DNA of 24,232 bases from Methanosarcina baikalica (GTDB taxonomy: Archaea > Halobacteriota > Methanosarcinia > Methanosarcinales > Methanosarcinaceae). Below the pieces are notes generated by a model. It was not told the origin of the DNA and ran no database searches. It worked only from the letters and a program-made list of their open reading frames with translations. The stretch lies in assembly GCF_031461075.1 (NCBI RefSeq), contig NZ_JAVKPK010000056.1:1-24232 (forward strand). Direction: 5' to 3'. A program made the translations under genes and the position numbers. Within the stretch, counting starts at the first letter, position 1, and the number at the start of each line of letters is the position of its first letter. Below, piece by piece: positions 1 to 6,890 of the stretch.

Positions 1-547
1 TCTCTGTTTTGATATGATTTATAAGATATATGCTGTGGGAAACCCTTTCCACGGATGAAATTGCCATGAATTCTTTTCCATCAAGTGCAACCGATAGGTT
101 GCGGTTTCAGCTAGCTATTTCTCCAGTGAATTGTGAATACGCTCAATAGTTAAAAGCATTATTTAAGTTATTCCTTATGAAAGGGTACAGAATAAATTAA
201 CGTGTAAATATTTAATTTTTGTAATTTTTTTCCATTAAAAGTCTGTATTTTTTATATCTGTTCAATTCGTTCTGCTTATCTAAGTCAATGCGCTGTAGAG
301 CCTTACTGCAACTTTTTAGTCTGCCTTTGAATATTATGTTTACGGTCTGTTAATACCATATAAGTCTCAATATATTAATAATGACCCATTCTCAGATCTG
401 AAATATAAAGCTTTCCAGGGTTCAGGGCAAACGAGACTTGAAAACTCTTTTGAAAAAGGTGTATATAATTTTATTTAATTCCATCGTTTTCACCCAGGGG
501 TTGCCAGAGGCTACATGGGAAAATAATTGTAAGGCGTATTGAGACCC
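1..547. other. AT-rich spacer without a convincing gene
   Basis: No open frame with a recognisable product was found on either strand. On the minus strand, 159-19 reads as a 46-codon frame if one in-frame amber codon (115-117) is skipped. I do not recognise the peptide, so it is not called. The segment may be the degraded end of something lying left of the window. Confidence 0.5.
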
Positions 548-558
548 TTATATAAAAG
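548..558 (+). promoter_or_regulatory. TATA-like box for the 626 ORF
   Basis: The sequence ttatataaaag resembles an archaeal TATA box. It lies about 70 bases before the ATG at 626, which also has a GGGGA ribosome-binding site at about 612-616. A start of transcription some 25 bases downstream of the box would give a leader of roughly 45 bases. The assignment rests on pattern only. Confidence 0.4.
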
Positions 559-625
559 ATATCTTTTCCGGGACAACTTCTGGATTTCAGGATTTACTTG
601 ATTTTATTGTTGGGGAAATTATAAA

Positions 626-916
626 ATGAATAAGAAATTTCTGGACTTATTCGTATTATATGCTTTTCTGTTTGCTTTACTTGTTATATCGCCTGCGTAT
701 TTCCAGGTGGACAGGGAAAAGGATGCGAGTTCCAAAATGGGCCCTATGATGCATAGTTATGGTTTTGAGCAGTGTGACAGCATGTTTGAAGGTTTCGGGT
801 CAAAAACTTTCAAAGAGGTTTTACCGGATATTTTGTTGATCCTCTATTTCATTCAGCGTCTCTACTGCTCACAAATTCCTTATCTCTTCTGTACAGGTCG
901 AGCTTTGTGCAGATAG
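626..916 (+). CDS. Small single-pass membrane protein, unknown function
   Basis: This encodes 96 residues. The N-terminal 25 or so form one hydrophobic segment after a short basic start (MNKK), so it is either a signal anchor or a signal peptide. The rest is polar, with a short Met-rich stretch near residues 38-43. The start is supported by a GGGGA ribosome-binding site and an upstream TATA-like box. The last 23 codons overlap the 3' end of the convergent phosphatase gene, and the Cys-rich tail looks unlike the rest. The original stop may therefore be lost and the gene truncated. I do not recognise the family. The promoter and ribosome-binding site suggest it is, or recently was, expressed. 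Confidence 0.45.
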   Translation: MNKKFLDLFVLYAFLFALLVISPAYFQVDREKDASSKMGPMMHSYGFEQCDSMFEGFGSKTFKEVLPDILLILYFIQRLYCSQIPYLFCTGRALCR

Positions 917-1889
917 CTATTGAAATCCAGATTGTAAATCCGGAAATGAAGGCTTTTAAAAATTCTATTAACGTAAAGTGGAGGTAATTTATCGTTCCAG
1001 ACGTTATAAACATTGCATCAAGAATAAGGCTAGACGCTCCGAATAGCAGGAGTGCTATAAACACCCTTAAAATTCTCTGTGTTACACTGCCTGAATCATT
1101 CGGTATCCCTTCTCGTATGATCAGGAAGTATGCAATATTCGTGCCAAGGAACAGTCCTGCTATATCGGAACTCACCAGCGACAGGGCTGTAAATACAATA
1201 GGGATAACAAACATAACGGAATAAAAAAGTAGATTCCTGTGCCTCAAAGTGAGTTCAAAATTCTCTTTTTTGAAAAAATCATCTTTCAGAGGGCTTTTGA
1301 GAAAATGATCAAAGATTATCAGGAAAATTAATCCTATAGTAGCCCCTCCCAATACGTCTCCTAAGAAATGTCTTCCCAGATACATCCTTGAAAAAGCCAT
1401 GATTACTATTACCAGAGGAGTAAGTCTTTTAATTACTCTGCTCTTGAAAATAATGGCGCTTCCTCCCCATAGCGCAGTCGTAAGTGCGACATGCCCGGAA
1501 GGAAAACCGAAAGGTGAACTGGTAAACGCTTCTTGAAGGCGAAATGCTTTAAGAACCTCTTTGTCGGGAAGCTTGAAAATACCTTCCGGTCCGTTCCCAT
1601 TAAAAAGTGACGTATTTTTAATTCCTGACTCCAGGTTAAGAACTCTATTATCTACAAAATCCGGCCTTGGAAATGCGATCAACACCTTTAGAATCACAGT
1701 AACCAGGCCTGTCCAGAGCAGTAGCTGGTACAGAATAAAACCTTTTTTAAAATCAACGCCAAAAGTGGTAATGATTGTTATGGCAATTAAAAACGAGGAA
1801 GATCCCATCATAGTTATCAGAATCATGAGGAACGTAAACCATTCGTTTCCAAGGGACTGCAGGTAGATTATAGGTTCGGTCTGGAACAT
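849..1889 (-). CDS. PAP2-superfamily membrane phosphatase
   Basis: This is a multi-pass membrane protein with the three phosphatase motifs of the type 2 phosphatidic acid phosphatase family. Numbering from an upstream ATG at 1913, they are K76-x6-R83-P84, P138-S-G-H141 and S175-R-x3-G-x-H182-x3-D186. The family dephosphorylates lipid phosphates such as phosphatidic acid, undecaprenyl or polyprenyl pyrophosphate, or phosphosugars, at the membrane face. The exact substrate cannot be read here. About eight hydrophobic segments are visible, and the C-terminal half after residue 215 is a further membrane bundle beyond the minimal PAP2 core. I prefer the ATG at 1889 (346 residues, starting MFQTEP) because an AAGGAG box lies 8 bases before it; the ATG at 1913 has no such box. 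The 3' end overlaps the small convergent ORF by 68 bases. Confidence 0.9.
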   Translation of the reverse strand: MFQTEPIIYLQSLGNEWFTFLMILITMMGSSSFLIAITIITTFGVDFKKGFILYQLLLWTGLVTVILKVLIAFPRPDFVDNRVLNLESGIKNTSLFNGNGPEGIFKLPDKEVLKAFRLQEAFTSSPFGFPSGHVALTTALWGGSAIIFKSRVIKRLTPLVIVIMAFSRMYLGRHFLGDVLGGATIGLIFLIIFDHFLKSPLKDDFFKKENFELTLRHRNLLFYSVMFVIPIVFTALSLVSSDIAGLFLGTNIAYFLIIREGIPNDSGSVTQRILRVFIALLLFGASSLILDAMFITSGTINYLHFTLIEFLKAFISGFTIWISIAICTKLDLYRRDKEFVSSRDAE

Positions 1890-1897
1890 CTCTATAG

Positions 1898-1903
1898 CTC
1901 CTT
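1898..1903 (-). promoter_or_regulatory. Ribosome-binding site deciding the PAP2 start
   Basis: On the minus strand this reads AAGGAG, 8 bases before the ATG at 1889. It lies inside the reading frame that would start at 1913, so it argues for the internal, shorter start. Confidence 0.55.
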
Positions 1904-2045
1904 GAAAGGCCATTTTTCTGGATTTGAATTGTATAATATTTTCATTTATTTTCTTCCTCAGAGGCTGGCAAAATGTAAAAAGTTTTTCGTTTTTACCTGG
2001 ATATTTCGTAATCCCAAAACCTGTTTTCAGACAAACCTGTTCTCA

Positions 2046-2585
2046 GGCAAAAAGGGAGCAGACGGATACGTTGTGGTCGCTCCTTTCTGGCAGACATATT
2101 CCATCTATCCGTCTGATGCAGAGATGGAGGCGCTTATAAGGAACAGCACAGTTTACCTTGAGGAAAGGGACTATGTTAATTCCGAAAAATTGGGACTTAC
2201 TGGCTTTTGTGCAGGCGGTAGGTATACGATGCTTTTCTTGCCGCAGATCAAGGAGTTTAAGTCCGGAGTCGCATGGTATGGTTTTCCCTATACAGGCGGA
2301 GCTAAAATCCAGCCAGACAAGCCGGCCAGCCTGATAGACCAGCTTAACGCGCCTATGCTTATGATACACGGCACCCGGGATCAGGCAACAACATTTCTGA
2401 CATCTACAGATACGCAGATGAACTGGATGCTGCTGACAAATACTTCGAACTGAAAGTTTACCAGGGCGAACCGCACGGCTTTATGATCGCAGAAAGCGAA
2501 AAACTTTCCGAAAGTTTCGTTGCACAGGAAGCATATAGGAATGATAGGCTTCTTTGACAGAACATTGAATGATTCATCCCGGTAG
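2046..2585 (+). pseudogene. Dienelactone hydrolase family protein, 5'-truncated and frameshifted
   Basis: Three frame segments together spell the middle and end of a dienelactone hydrolase-type alpha/beta hydrolase. All catalytic residues can be found. The nucleophile Cys lies in GFCAGG (near 2200-2220). The Asp lies in HGTRD (near 2366-2381). The His lies in EPHGF in the next frame (near 2470-2484). The frame shifts at about 2385-2392 and again at about 2535-2541, after which the expected ending MIGFFDRTLN is read up to a TAG at 2583. The N-terminal strand, oxyanion region and start codon are missing; sequence before about 2046 is unrelated. The gene cannot give a working enzyme. The family hydrolyses dienelactone and similar esters in the cytoplasm. 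Confidence 0.8.
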
Positions 2586-2776
2586 CTTGAGAGGGCATAT
2601 CCTCTCATCAATTCATTCTCTTTTTAACAATCGGCAGACTTTTCCTTTTTTTATATAAAAGATATGTATTTTGTATGTGATCCTTAGAATTTCCATTTAG
2701 CAATTTATTTTTACTTTTTATGATTCCCGGAATTAAATGTAACTTTGCAACTCCCTAATACGATTTTTCAAAAAAA

Positions 2777-2791
2777 GAGATATATATTTAG
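2777..2791 (+). promoter_or_regulatory. TATA-like box before the first YdjM/DUF457 gene
   Basis: An AT-rich box (core atatatattta) preceded by an A-run lies about 50 bases before the ATG at 2839. A similar box precedes the paralogous gene at 5726-5737, which supports common control. Pattern only. Confidence 0.4.
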
Positions 2792-2838
2792 ATTTCTATA
2801 TTATTAAACATAAAAATCTGCGTCAGGAACACAGAATC

Positions 2839-3894
2839 ATGGTAAATACACTTTCTCACATAGGAGTAGGCCTTCTCATTGCCCTGGCTTTAGGCCTGAA
2901 AGGAAACAAACTGAAGGTTGTAGCCTTTCTCTCCCTGCTTCCTGACCTGGACTTTATCCTGTACTCGGCATTTGACTTTGCCAATAATAACCTGAGCCAT
3001 GAGGCCAGAAATCAGCTTTTTTACCTGATCGGGCACAGGGAGTTCATGCACTCGATACTTTTCATTGTTCTTATTACACTTTTTATCTGGTTTAAGACAA
3101 AGGATTGGCTTTTTACGGTTGGAGGGTTCCAATCCATTTTTTTCCATTCCTACCTCGATTACGTTACAAGCTGGAAAATGCGTCCCTTCTATCCGTTCAG
3201 TACAGATGCTTCCATTATGGGAGCAGTTTATTTCTTCGACCCGTTATTAAATTTGCTCCCTCTATTGCCTCTCGTTATTATAATTATGGGAAATTTGAGC
3301 CACACAGGAAAACTCAATGGAAAATTAAACAGCTTTTGCACTTTCATATACAGGATTGATGATAAGCTCTATGCCTCGTTGATTCTTGTACTTCTTGTCT
3401 GGCTTATTTTTATGCCAGTCTCAAAAGCTTTCCTGATCAACCATATCTCCGGGGCAGAAGAAGCCGAAATAAGTTACCAGAATACTTATCCTGAATCCGT
3501 GGACAAATTTATAACGGCTTACTCATTTAATTCTACCCATTATAAAGTCCTGGAAATAAGCTATCTTTCAGGAATCGAGAGAAGTTCTTACGTTGAAAAA
3601 GTTTTTGTAGAGGGCGATGTTCCTGATGCTGCTGCCTATATCAAAAGAGTAGAAAAGTTATATCACGCAGGTGTTCCTCAGGAAATTGACTATCCGGTTT
3701 ACTATATTTCCGAAAAAAATGGCTATGTAACGGTTATCCTTAGCGATGCCAGAAATCCGTACTGTGGAGAATTGGCTTATTTTAAATCGTTTTACAGGTT
3801 CGTTTTTGATAAGAAAAATGGAGAGGATTATGAGGTCTCTGCAGGTATGCACGGAGGACCGGAAGAGAGGTTAGGCAGGAACTGGTTTGGATGA
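2839..3894 (+). CDS. YdjM/DUF457-family membrane-bound metal-dependent hydrolase (copy 1)
   Basis: This encodes 351 residues. The N-terminal half matches the YdjM/DUF457 family of predicted membrane-bound metal-dependent hydrolases. Conserved polar residues sit in a membrane context: H7 in SHIG, D36 and D38 in LPDLDF, H66 and H71 in GHREFMHS, and H103/D107 in HSYLDY. Four to five hydrophobic segments fall within residues 10-205. From about residue 210 a soluble domain of roughly 140 residues follows, rich in Tyr and beta-type sequence; I do not recognise it. The substrate is unknown; the bacterial namesake has been tied to LexA and membrane stress, but this should not be carried over. The start has an AGGA box about 11 bases upstream. 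A close paralogue starts at 5771 in the same orientation. Confidence 0.8.
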   Translation: MVNTLSHIGVGLLIALALGLKGNKLKVVAFLSLLPDLDFILYSAFDFANNNLSHEARNQLFYLIGHREFMHSILFIVLITLFIWFKTKDWLFTVGGFQSIFFHSYLDYVTSWKMRPFYPFSTDASIMGAVYFFDPLLNLLPLLPLVIIIMGNLSHTGKLNGKLNSFCTFIYRIDDKLYASLILVLLVWLIFMPVSKAFLINHISGAEEAEISYQNTYPESVDKFITAYSFNSTHYKVLEISYLSGIERSSYVEKVFVEGDVPDAAAYIKRVEKLYHAGVPQEIDYPVYYISEKNGYVTVILSDARNPYCGELAYFKSFYRFVFDKKNGEDYEVSAGMHGGPEERLGRNWFG

Positions 3895-3972
3895 ATCTTT
3901 AAATCATCAATAGAATATTTTTGCATTGGAAATGCGATGAAAACCCTAGTTAGCCTCTTTCGGCACGGCAGC

Positions 3973-4432
3973 TTACAAAAATGAATTCTGTTTTACTTTT
4001 GCGATGTAATCACAACTAAAAGAAAAATCGTAACTATTCAGCCTACCAAAAATCAGTTGATTAATATTGATTTTGACATCACAGATCAGTGTGATTACTA
4101 ACCAATGAAATAATACAAAACGCAATCAATAGCCAACAATTAAAGAAAATCCATTCACAGACATTTGTACATTGAATCTTATGAAATATGGTTACTGAGG
4201 TTGTTTTTCCTAGGCTGAATAGTTACGAAAAATCATAGATTTTTCTGTTTCCGAACCTCAGCTCTGAAGACGCGGAATTCGGACGGTGATCCGGTTCTTC
4301 TTTTGGGACTGATGAAGTAGTTGGTATTTGTTTTAATGCTATTTTTGATTGCTGTATTCCTAAAAATAAAAAAGCTGTAATTGGAAAATAGTAAAATGAA
4401 GGTAAAAAATAATTTCCTGGTAAACAGTTCAC
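3973..4432 (-). pseudogene. Possible small ORF interrupted by the MITE
   Basis: A frame opening with GTG at 4432 encodes a hydrophobic N-terminus and a polar tail, and stops at 4223-4225 inside the right terminal repeat of the MITE. If the MITE and one 8-bp duplication are removed, the same frame continues for about 15 more codons to a TAA at 3973-3975. This suggests, but does not prove, that the insertion cut a real gene. The peptide is not recognised, the start is GTG with a weak ribosome-binding site, and chance is a fair alternative. Confidence 0.22.
4030..4226. mobile_element. 197-bp MITE with IS66-type ends
   Basis: Perfect 16-bp terminal inverted repeats lie at 4030-4045 and 4211-4226, beginning GTAACTATTCAGCC. 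They are bounded by identical 8-bp direct repeats, gaaaaatc, at 4022-4029 and 4227-4234. Ends starting GTAA and 8-bp target duplications are typical of the IS66 family. The element has no transposase frame, so it is a non-autonomous miniature element. The truncated IS66-family element starting at 20577 in this window has the same first 14 bases, so elements of that type are the likely source of the transposase. The intact duplication implies fairly recent insertion. Confidence 0.88.
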
Positions 4433-4485
4433 CCGAAGTTTCCTACGTTAAATCTGGAACTCCGCCATAGTAGGGATGTCCTGCG

Positions 4486-5109
4486 TTATTCCGTGTGTAT
4501 TTTTTGAATCTTTTTGAAATACTTGTCGATTTCCTCCCAATTGACTATATTCCAGAATGCGTCTATGAATTTGCCCCTTTCATTCTTGTAATCAATATAG
4601 TAAGCATGTTCCCACACATCGAGAGCCATAAGGATCGGGAAATCCGGTACCAGATTTACATTATGCTTTTCTATCTGCATTATCCCAAGTCTTTTAGTGT
4701 CACCACAGAAGGTTAATGCTGCCCATCCGGAGCCTTCCACACTTGATGCAACCTGGGTAAACTCTTTTTTAAACCTGTCAAAGCTTCCGAAATCTTCTTT
4801 GATCGCATCAAATAATTCGCCTACAGGTTCTTTGCTTGCATTGCTTGCAGGAGTCATTTCCCACCAGAAAAAGTCATGAAGGACATGCCCGCCCAGATTA
4901 AAAGCCACAGCTTTTGCAGTTGCTTTATAATCAAAATCCGTTCCTTCTGCCCTTGCTTTGTCCATCATTTGCAAAAGCGAATTCACATTCGTCACATAAG
5001 CCTGATGGTGTTTGTCATGGTGTATCCGCAGCTGTTCTTCTGAAATATAAGGTTTCAGGTCTGCATAACCATATTTCAAAGCCGGTAATTTGTACATCTC
5101 TTTAGCCAT
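4486..5109 (-). CDS. Superoxide dismutase, archaeal Fe/Mn type
   Basis: This 207-residue cytoplasmic enzyme converts superoxide to oxygen and hydrogen peroxide. The four metal ligands are present: H30 (in RIHHDKHH), H78 (in LHDFFWW), and D164 and H168 (in DVWEHAYY). The length is normal for the family. A His in EKHN (H149) lies near where bacterial Mn enzymes carry a second-sphere Gln. As I recall, archaeal Fe enzymes have His there, so Fe is the more likely metal, though sequence alone cannot settle it. The start is supported by a GGGGA box 8-10 bases upstream; an internal Met at residue 5 is an alternative. The gene stands alone, on the opposite strand to the two flanking YdjM/DUF457 paralogues. 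Confidence 0.96.
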   Translation of the reverse strand: MAKEMYKLPALKYGYADLKPYISEEQLRIHHDKHHQAYVTNVNSLLQMMDKARAEGTDFDYKATAKAVAFNLGGHVLHDFFWWEMTPASNASKEPVGELFDAIKEDFGSFDRFKKEFTQVASSVEGSGWAALTFCGDTKRLGIMQIEKHNVNLVPDFPILMALDVWEHAYYIDYKNERGKFIDAFWNIVNWEEIDKYFKKIQKIHTE

Positions 5110-5522
5110 ATTTTCTTCCCCTGTTCGTAATCAATTGATTTAATTAAATTTGTTAAGGATCTGATCTGTATGGAACTTGATGTGTACGTTCTAAAGTAAA
5201 TTCCATTGCAAATCCTGCCAACCGATTTACCCCTTAACTATGTTAACAGAAATCTGTCTCTCAATATCTCTCAAATAATTCTGTCTCAAACTATTCTGCT
5301 ATTTTATCTCTTCAAATACATATTAAATTGGCATATGGCAATTCCAAATGCAGAGTATAATTATACGCCGCATCTATTTAAAGGTAAAAGATACAAATTA
5401 TGAGATAATTTTTGTAGAATATTTATCTGGAGTTTTATCAGAGGATTTTTGCCATAATTATTTACTTCTGCTCCCGGTGCACGTAAAAATCCATTTCATT
5501 CTTTAATTTCATTGATTACTGA
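5110..5522. other. AT-rich spacer upstream of the SOD gene
   Basis: No supported gene was found. The part next to 5109 must hold the SOD promoter, but several AT-rich boxes compete and none is chosen. A 65-codon frame at 5206-5403 has no ribosome-binding site and biased AT composition, and is not called. Confidence 0.5.
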
Positions 5523-5597
5523 AAAGATGGTGAAATCATCGACGAAAAATTTTTCTATGACCTTGTGGGACTGATGGAGCAGATTGGCCTGATGTGA
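5523..5597 (+). pseudogene. Remnant of an ester cyclase / SnoaL-like protein (C-terminus only)
   Basis: Twenty-four codons ending in TGA at 5595-5597 read KDGEIIDEKFFYDLVGLMEQ followed by IGLM. This resembles the usual C-terminal end of SnoaL-like ester cyclase proteins: a charged strand, then Asp and an L-x-Q-x-G-L ending. A TGA lies directly before it (5520-5522), and no upstream part is readable. It is most simply the last scrap of a deleted gene. The match is short, so the family call is tentative. Confidence 0.45.
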
Positions 5598-5725
5598 GGA
5601 AATAAATGAAATAATCAATTATTCAAGTCTACCTGAGATTTTTGTATCTTCTGTTTTCGAAATATCTTCATTTTAGAGATCTTCTGTTTTTTGATTTCTT
5701 CTGCTTCTGGCAACTCCTTTCAATT

Positions 5726-5737
5726 AAAGATATATAC
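5726..5737 (+). promoter_or_regulatory. TATA-like box before the second YdjM/DUF457 gene
   Basis: The sequence aaagatatatac lies about 34 bases before the ATG at 5771 and resembles the box before the paralogue at 2777-2791. Transcription starting about 25 bases downstream would give a very short leader, and the palindrome at 5748-5761 would overlap the start site. Confidence 0.4.
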
Positions 5738-5747
5738 ATTGTTCTCT

Positions 5748-5761
5748 CCCTTAATTAAGGG
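5748..5761 (+). promoter_or_regulatory. 14-bp perfect palindrome at the promoter (possible operator)
   Basis: The sequence cccttaattaaggg is a perfect palindrome between the TATA-like box and the ATG at 5771. Its right half (aaggg) may also be the ribosome-binding site. A repressor site is possible, but the paralogue at 2839 has no equivalent, and a chance AT palindrome cannot be ruled out. Confidence 0.3.
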
Positions 5762-5770
5762 ATAAAGCAA

Positions 5771-6823
5771 ATGGTGAACACACTCTCTCACCTGGGAATC
5801 GGCCTTTTGATTGCCCTGGCACTCGGCTTAAAAGGAAAAAAGCGAAATGTAGTAGCGTTCATGTCAATCCTTCCTGACCTGGATTTTATTCCATACGCTG
5901 TATTTGCCCTCATCGGCAGCAGCGTGAGCCACGAGACGCGAAACCAGCTTTTCTACTTTTTTGGGCACAGGGAAATTATGCACTCTATCATTTTCATCCT
6001 GCTTGTTACGTTTCTGATCTGGGTTAAAACCAAAGACCGTCTGTTCGCAGCTGCCGGGTTTGCAGCCATTTTCTCCCACGTCTACCTTGATTACGCGACA
6101 AGCTGGAAAATGCGGCCCCTCTACCCGTTCAGCACAGATGCATCCATTATGGGAGCCGTTTACTTTTTCGATCCGGTGGCAAACCTCCTTCCCCTGCTAC
6201 CTATCTTTATTGTACTTGTTGGATATATGAAAAGTCGCGGAAAGTGGAAAGGAAAATTCAATAACTTCTGCGCTTTTGTCACTGAGAACCGGAGCAAATT
6301 CTATACCACCCTTTTAATCGTACTTGTGGTCTGGCTTACAGTGCTGCCGGTAGCAAAACTCATCCTTATAAATCATATTTCCGAGGCTGAAGGAGTCGAT
6401 ATAAGTTACCAGGACACCTATCCTTCATCTTTTGGCAAGTTCCTTGCCGCATATCCGTATAACTCCACACATTACAAGATTATAGAAGTCAGCTACTGGT
6501 CAGGGATCGAAAAAAGCGATTACATTAAAAAAGTTAATGTGACCGGCAATGTCCCCAATGCTTCTGCCTACATCGAAAGAGCCGAAAAGCTCTATAGCAC
6601 GGTTCTTCCTCAGGAAATCGATTATCCGGTTTATTCGGTCTCCAAAAATAACAGTTCAGTAACTGTCATGTTGAGCGATTCAAGAGATGAATATGTCAAA
6701 TACTGGACTTATTTTAAAACAGTTTACAGATTCGTTTTTGATACTCAAAGCGAGAAATATGTGGCATATGCAAGCGTACAGGGGGAAAAGGAGAAAAGAT
6801 TGGAGGAAAACTGGTTTGGGTGA
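5771..6823 (+). CDS. YdjM/DUF457-family membrane-bound metal-dependent hydrolase (copy 2)
   Basis: This encodes 350 residues and is a close full-length paralogue of the gene at 2839, with the same start (MVNTLSH), length and domain order. The conserved set is again present: H7, the LPDLDF pair, GHREIMHS and HVYLDY, followed by the nearly unchanged block TSWKMRP...YPFSTDASIMGAVYFFDP (internal residue omitted). The N-terminal membrane half is more conserved than the C-terminal soluble domain, which suggests the two copies share a reaction but may differ in what the outer domain binds. Both keep every putative metal residue, so neither looks dead. It is convergent with the HD-ATPase gene, with 67 bases between the ends. 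Confidence 0.8.
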   Translation: MVNTLSHLGIGLLIALALGLKGKKRNVVAFMSILPDLDFIPYAVFALIGSSVSHETRNQLFYFFGHREIMHSIIFILLVTFLIWVKTKDRLFAAAGFAAIFSHVYLDYATSWKMRPLYPFSTDASIMGAVYFFDPVANLLPLLPIFIVLVGYMKSRGKWKGKFNNFCAFVTENRSKFYTTLLIVLVVWLTVLPVAKLILINHISEAEGVDISYQDTYPSSFGKFLAAYPYNSTHYKIIEVSYWSGIEKSDYIKKVNVTGNVPNASAYIERAEKLYSTVLPQEIDYPVYSVSKNNSSVTVMLSDSRDEYVKYWTYFKTVYRFVFDTQSEKYVAYASVQGEKEKRLEENWFG

Positions 6824-6890
6824 AAAATCTCTGGAAATATAACTATTTTTGAATATTTTATTGGGTTTTCTACTCAATTTGAAAAAAATA

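Noticed and set aside
19..159. Minus-strand frame of 46 codons with one in-frame amber, perhaps a pyrrolysine-containing transposase tail
   Set aside because: No recognisable motif and no upstream context; one TAG in AT-rich DNA is expected by chance.
1975..1996. A/T-rich inverted repeat (gtaaaaa ... tttttac)
   Set aside because: Only 7 bp of low-complexity stem, upstream rather than downstream of genes on both strands.
5206..5403. 65-codon plus-strand frame in the SOD upstream spacer
   Set aside because: AT-driven composition, no ribosome-binding site, no motif.
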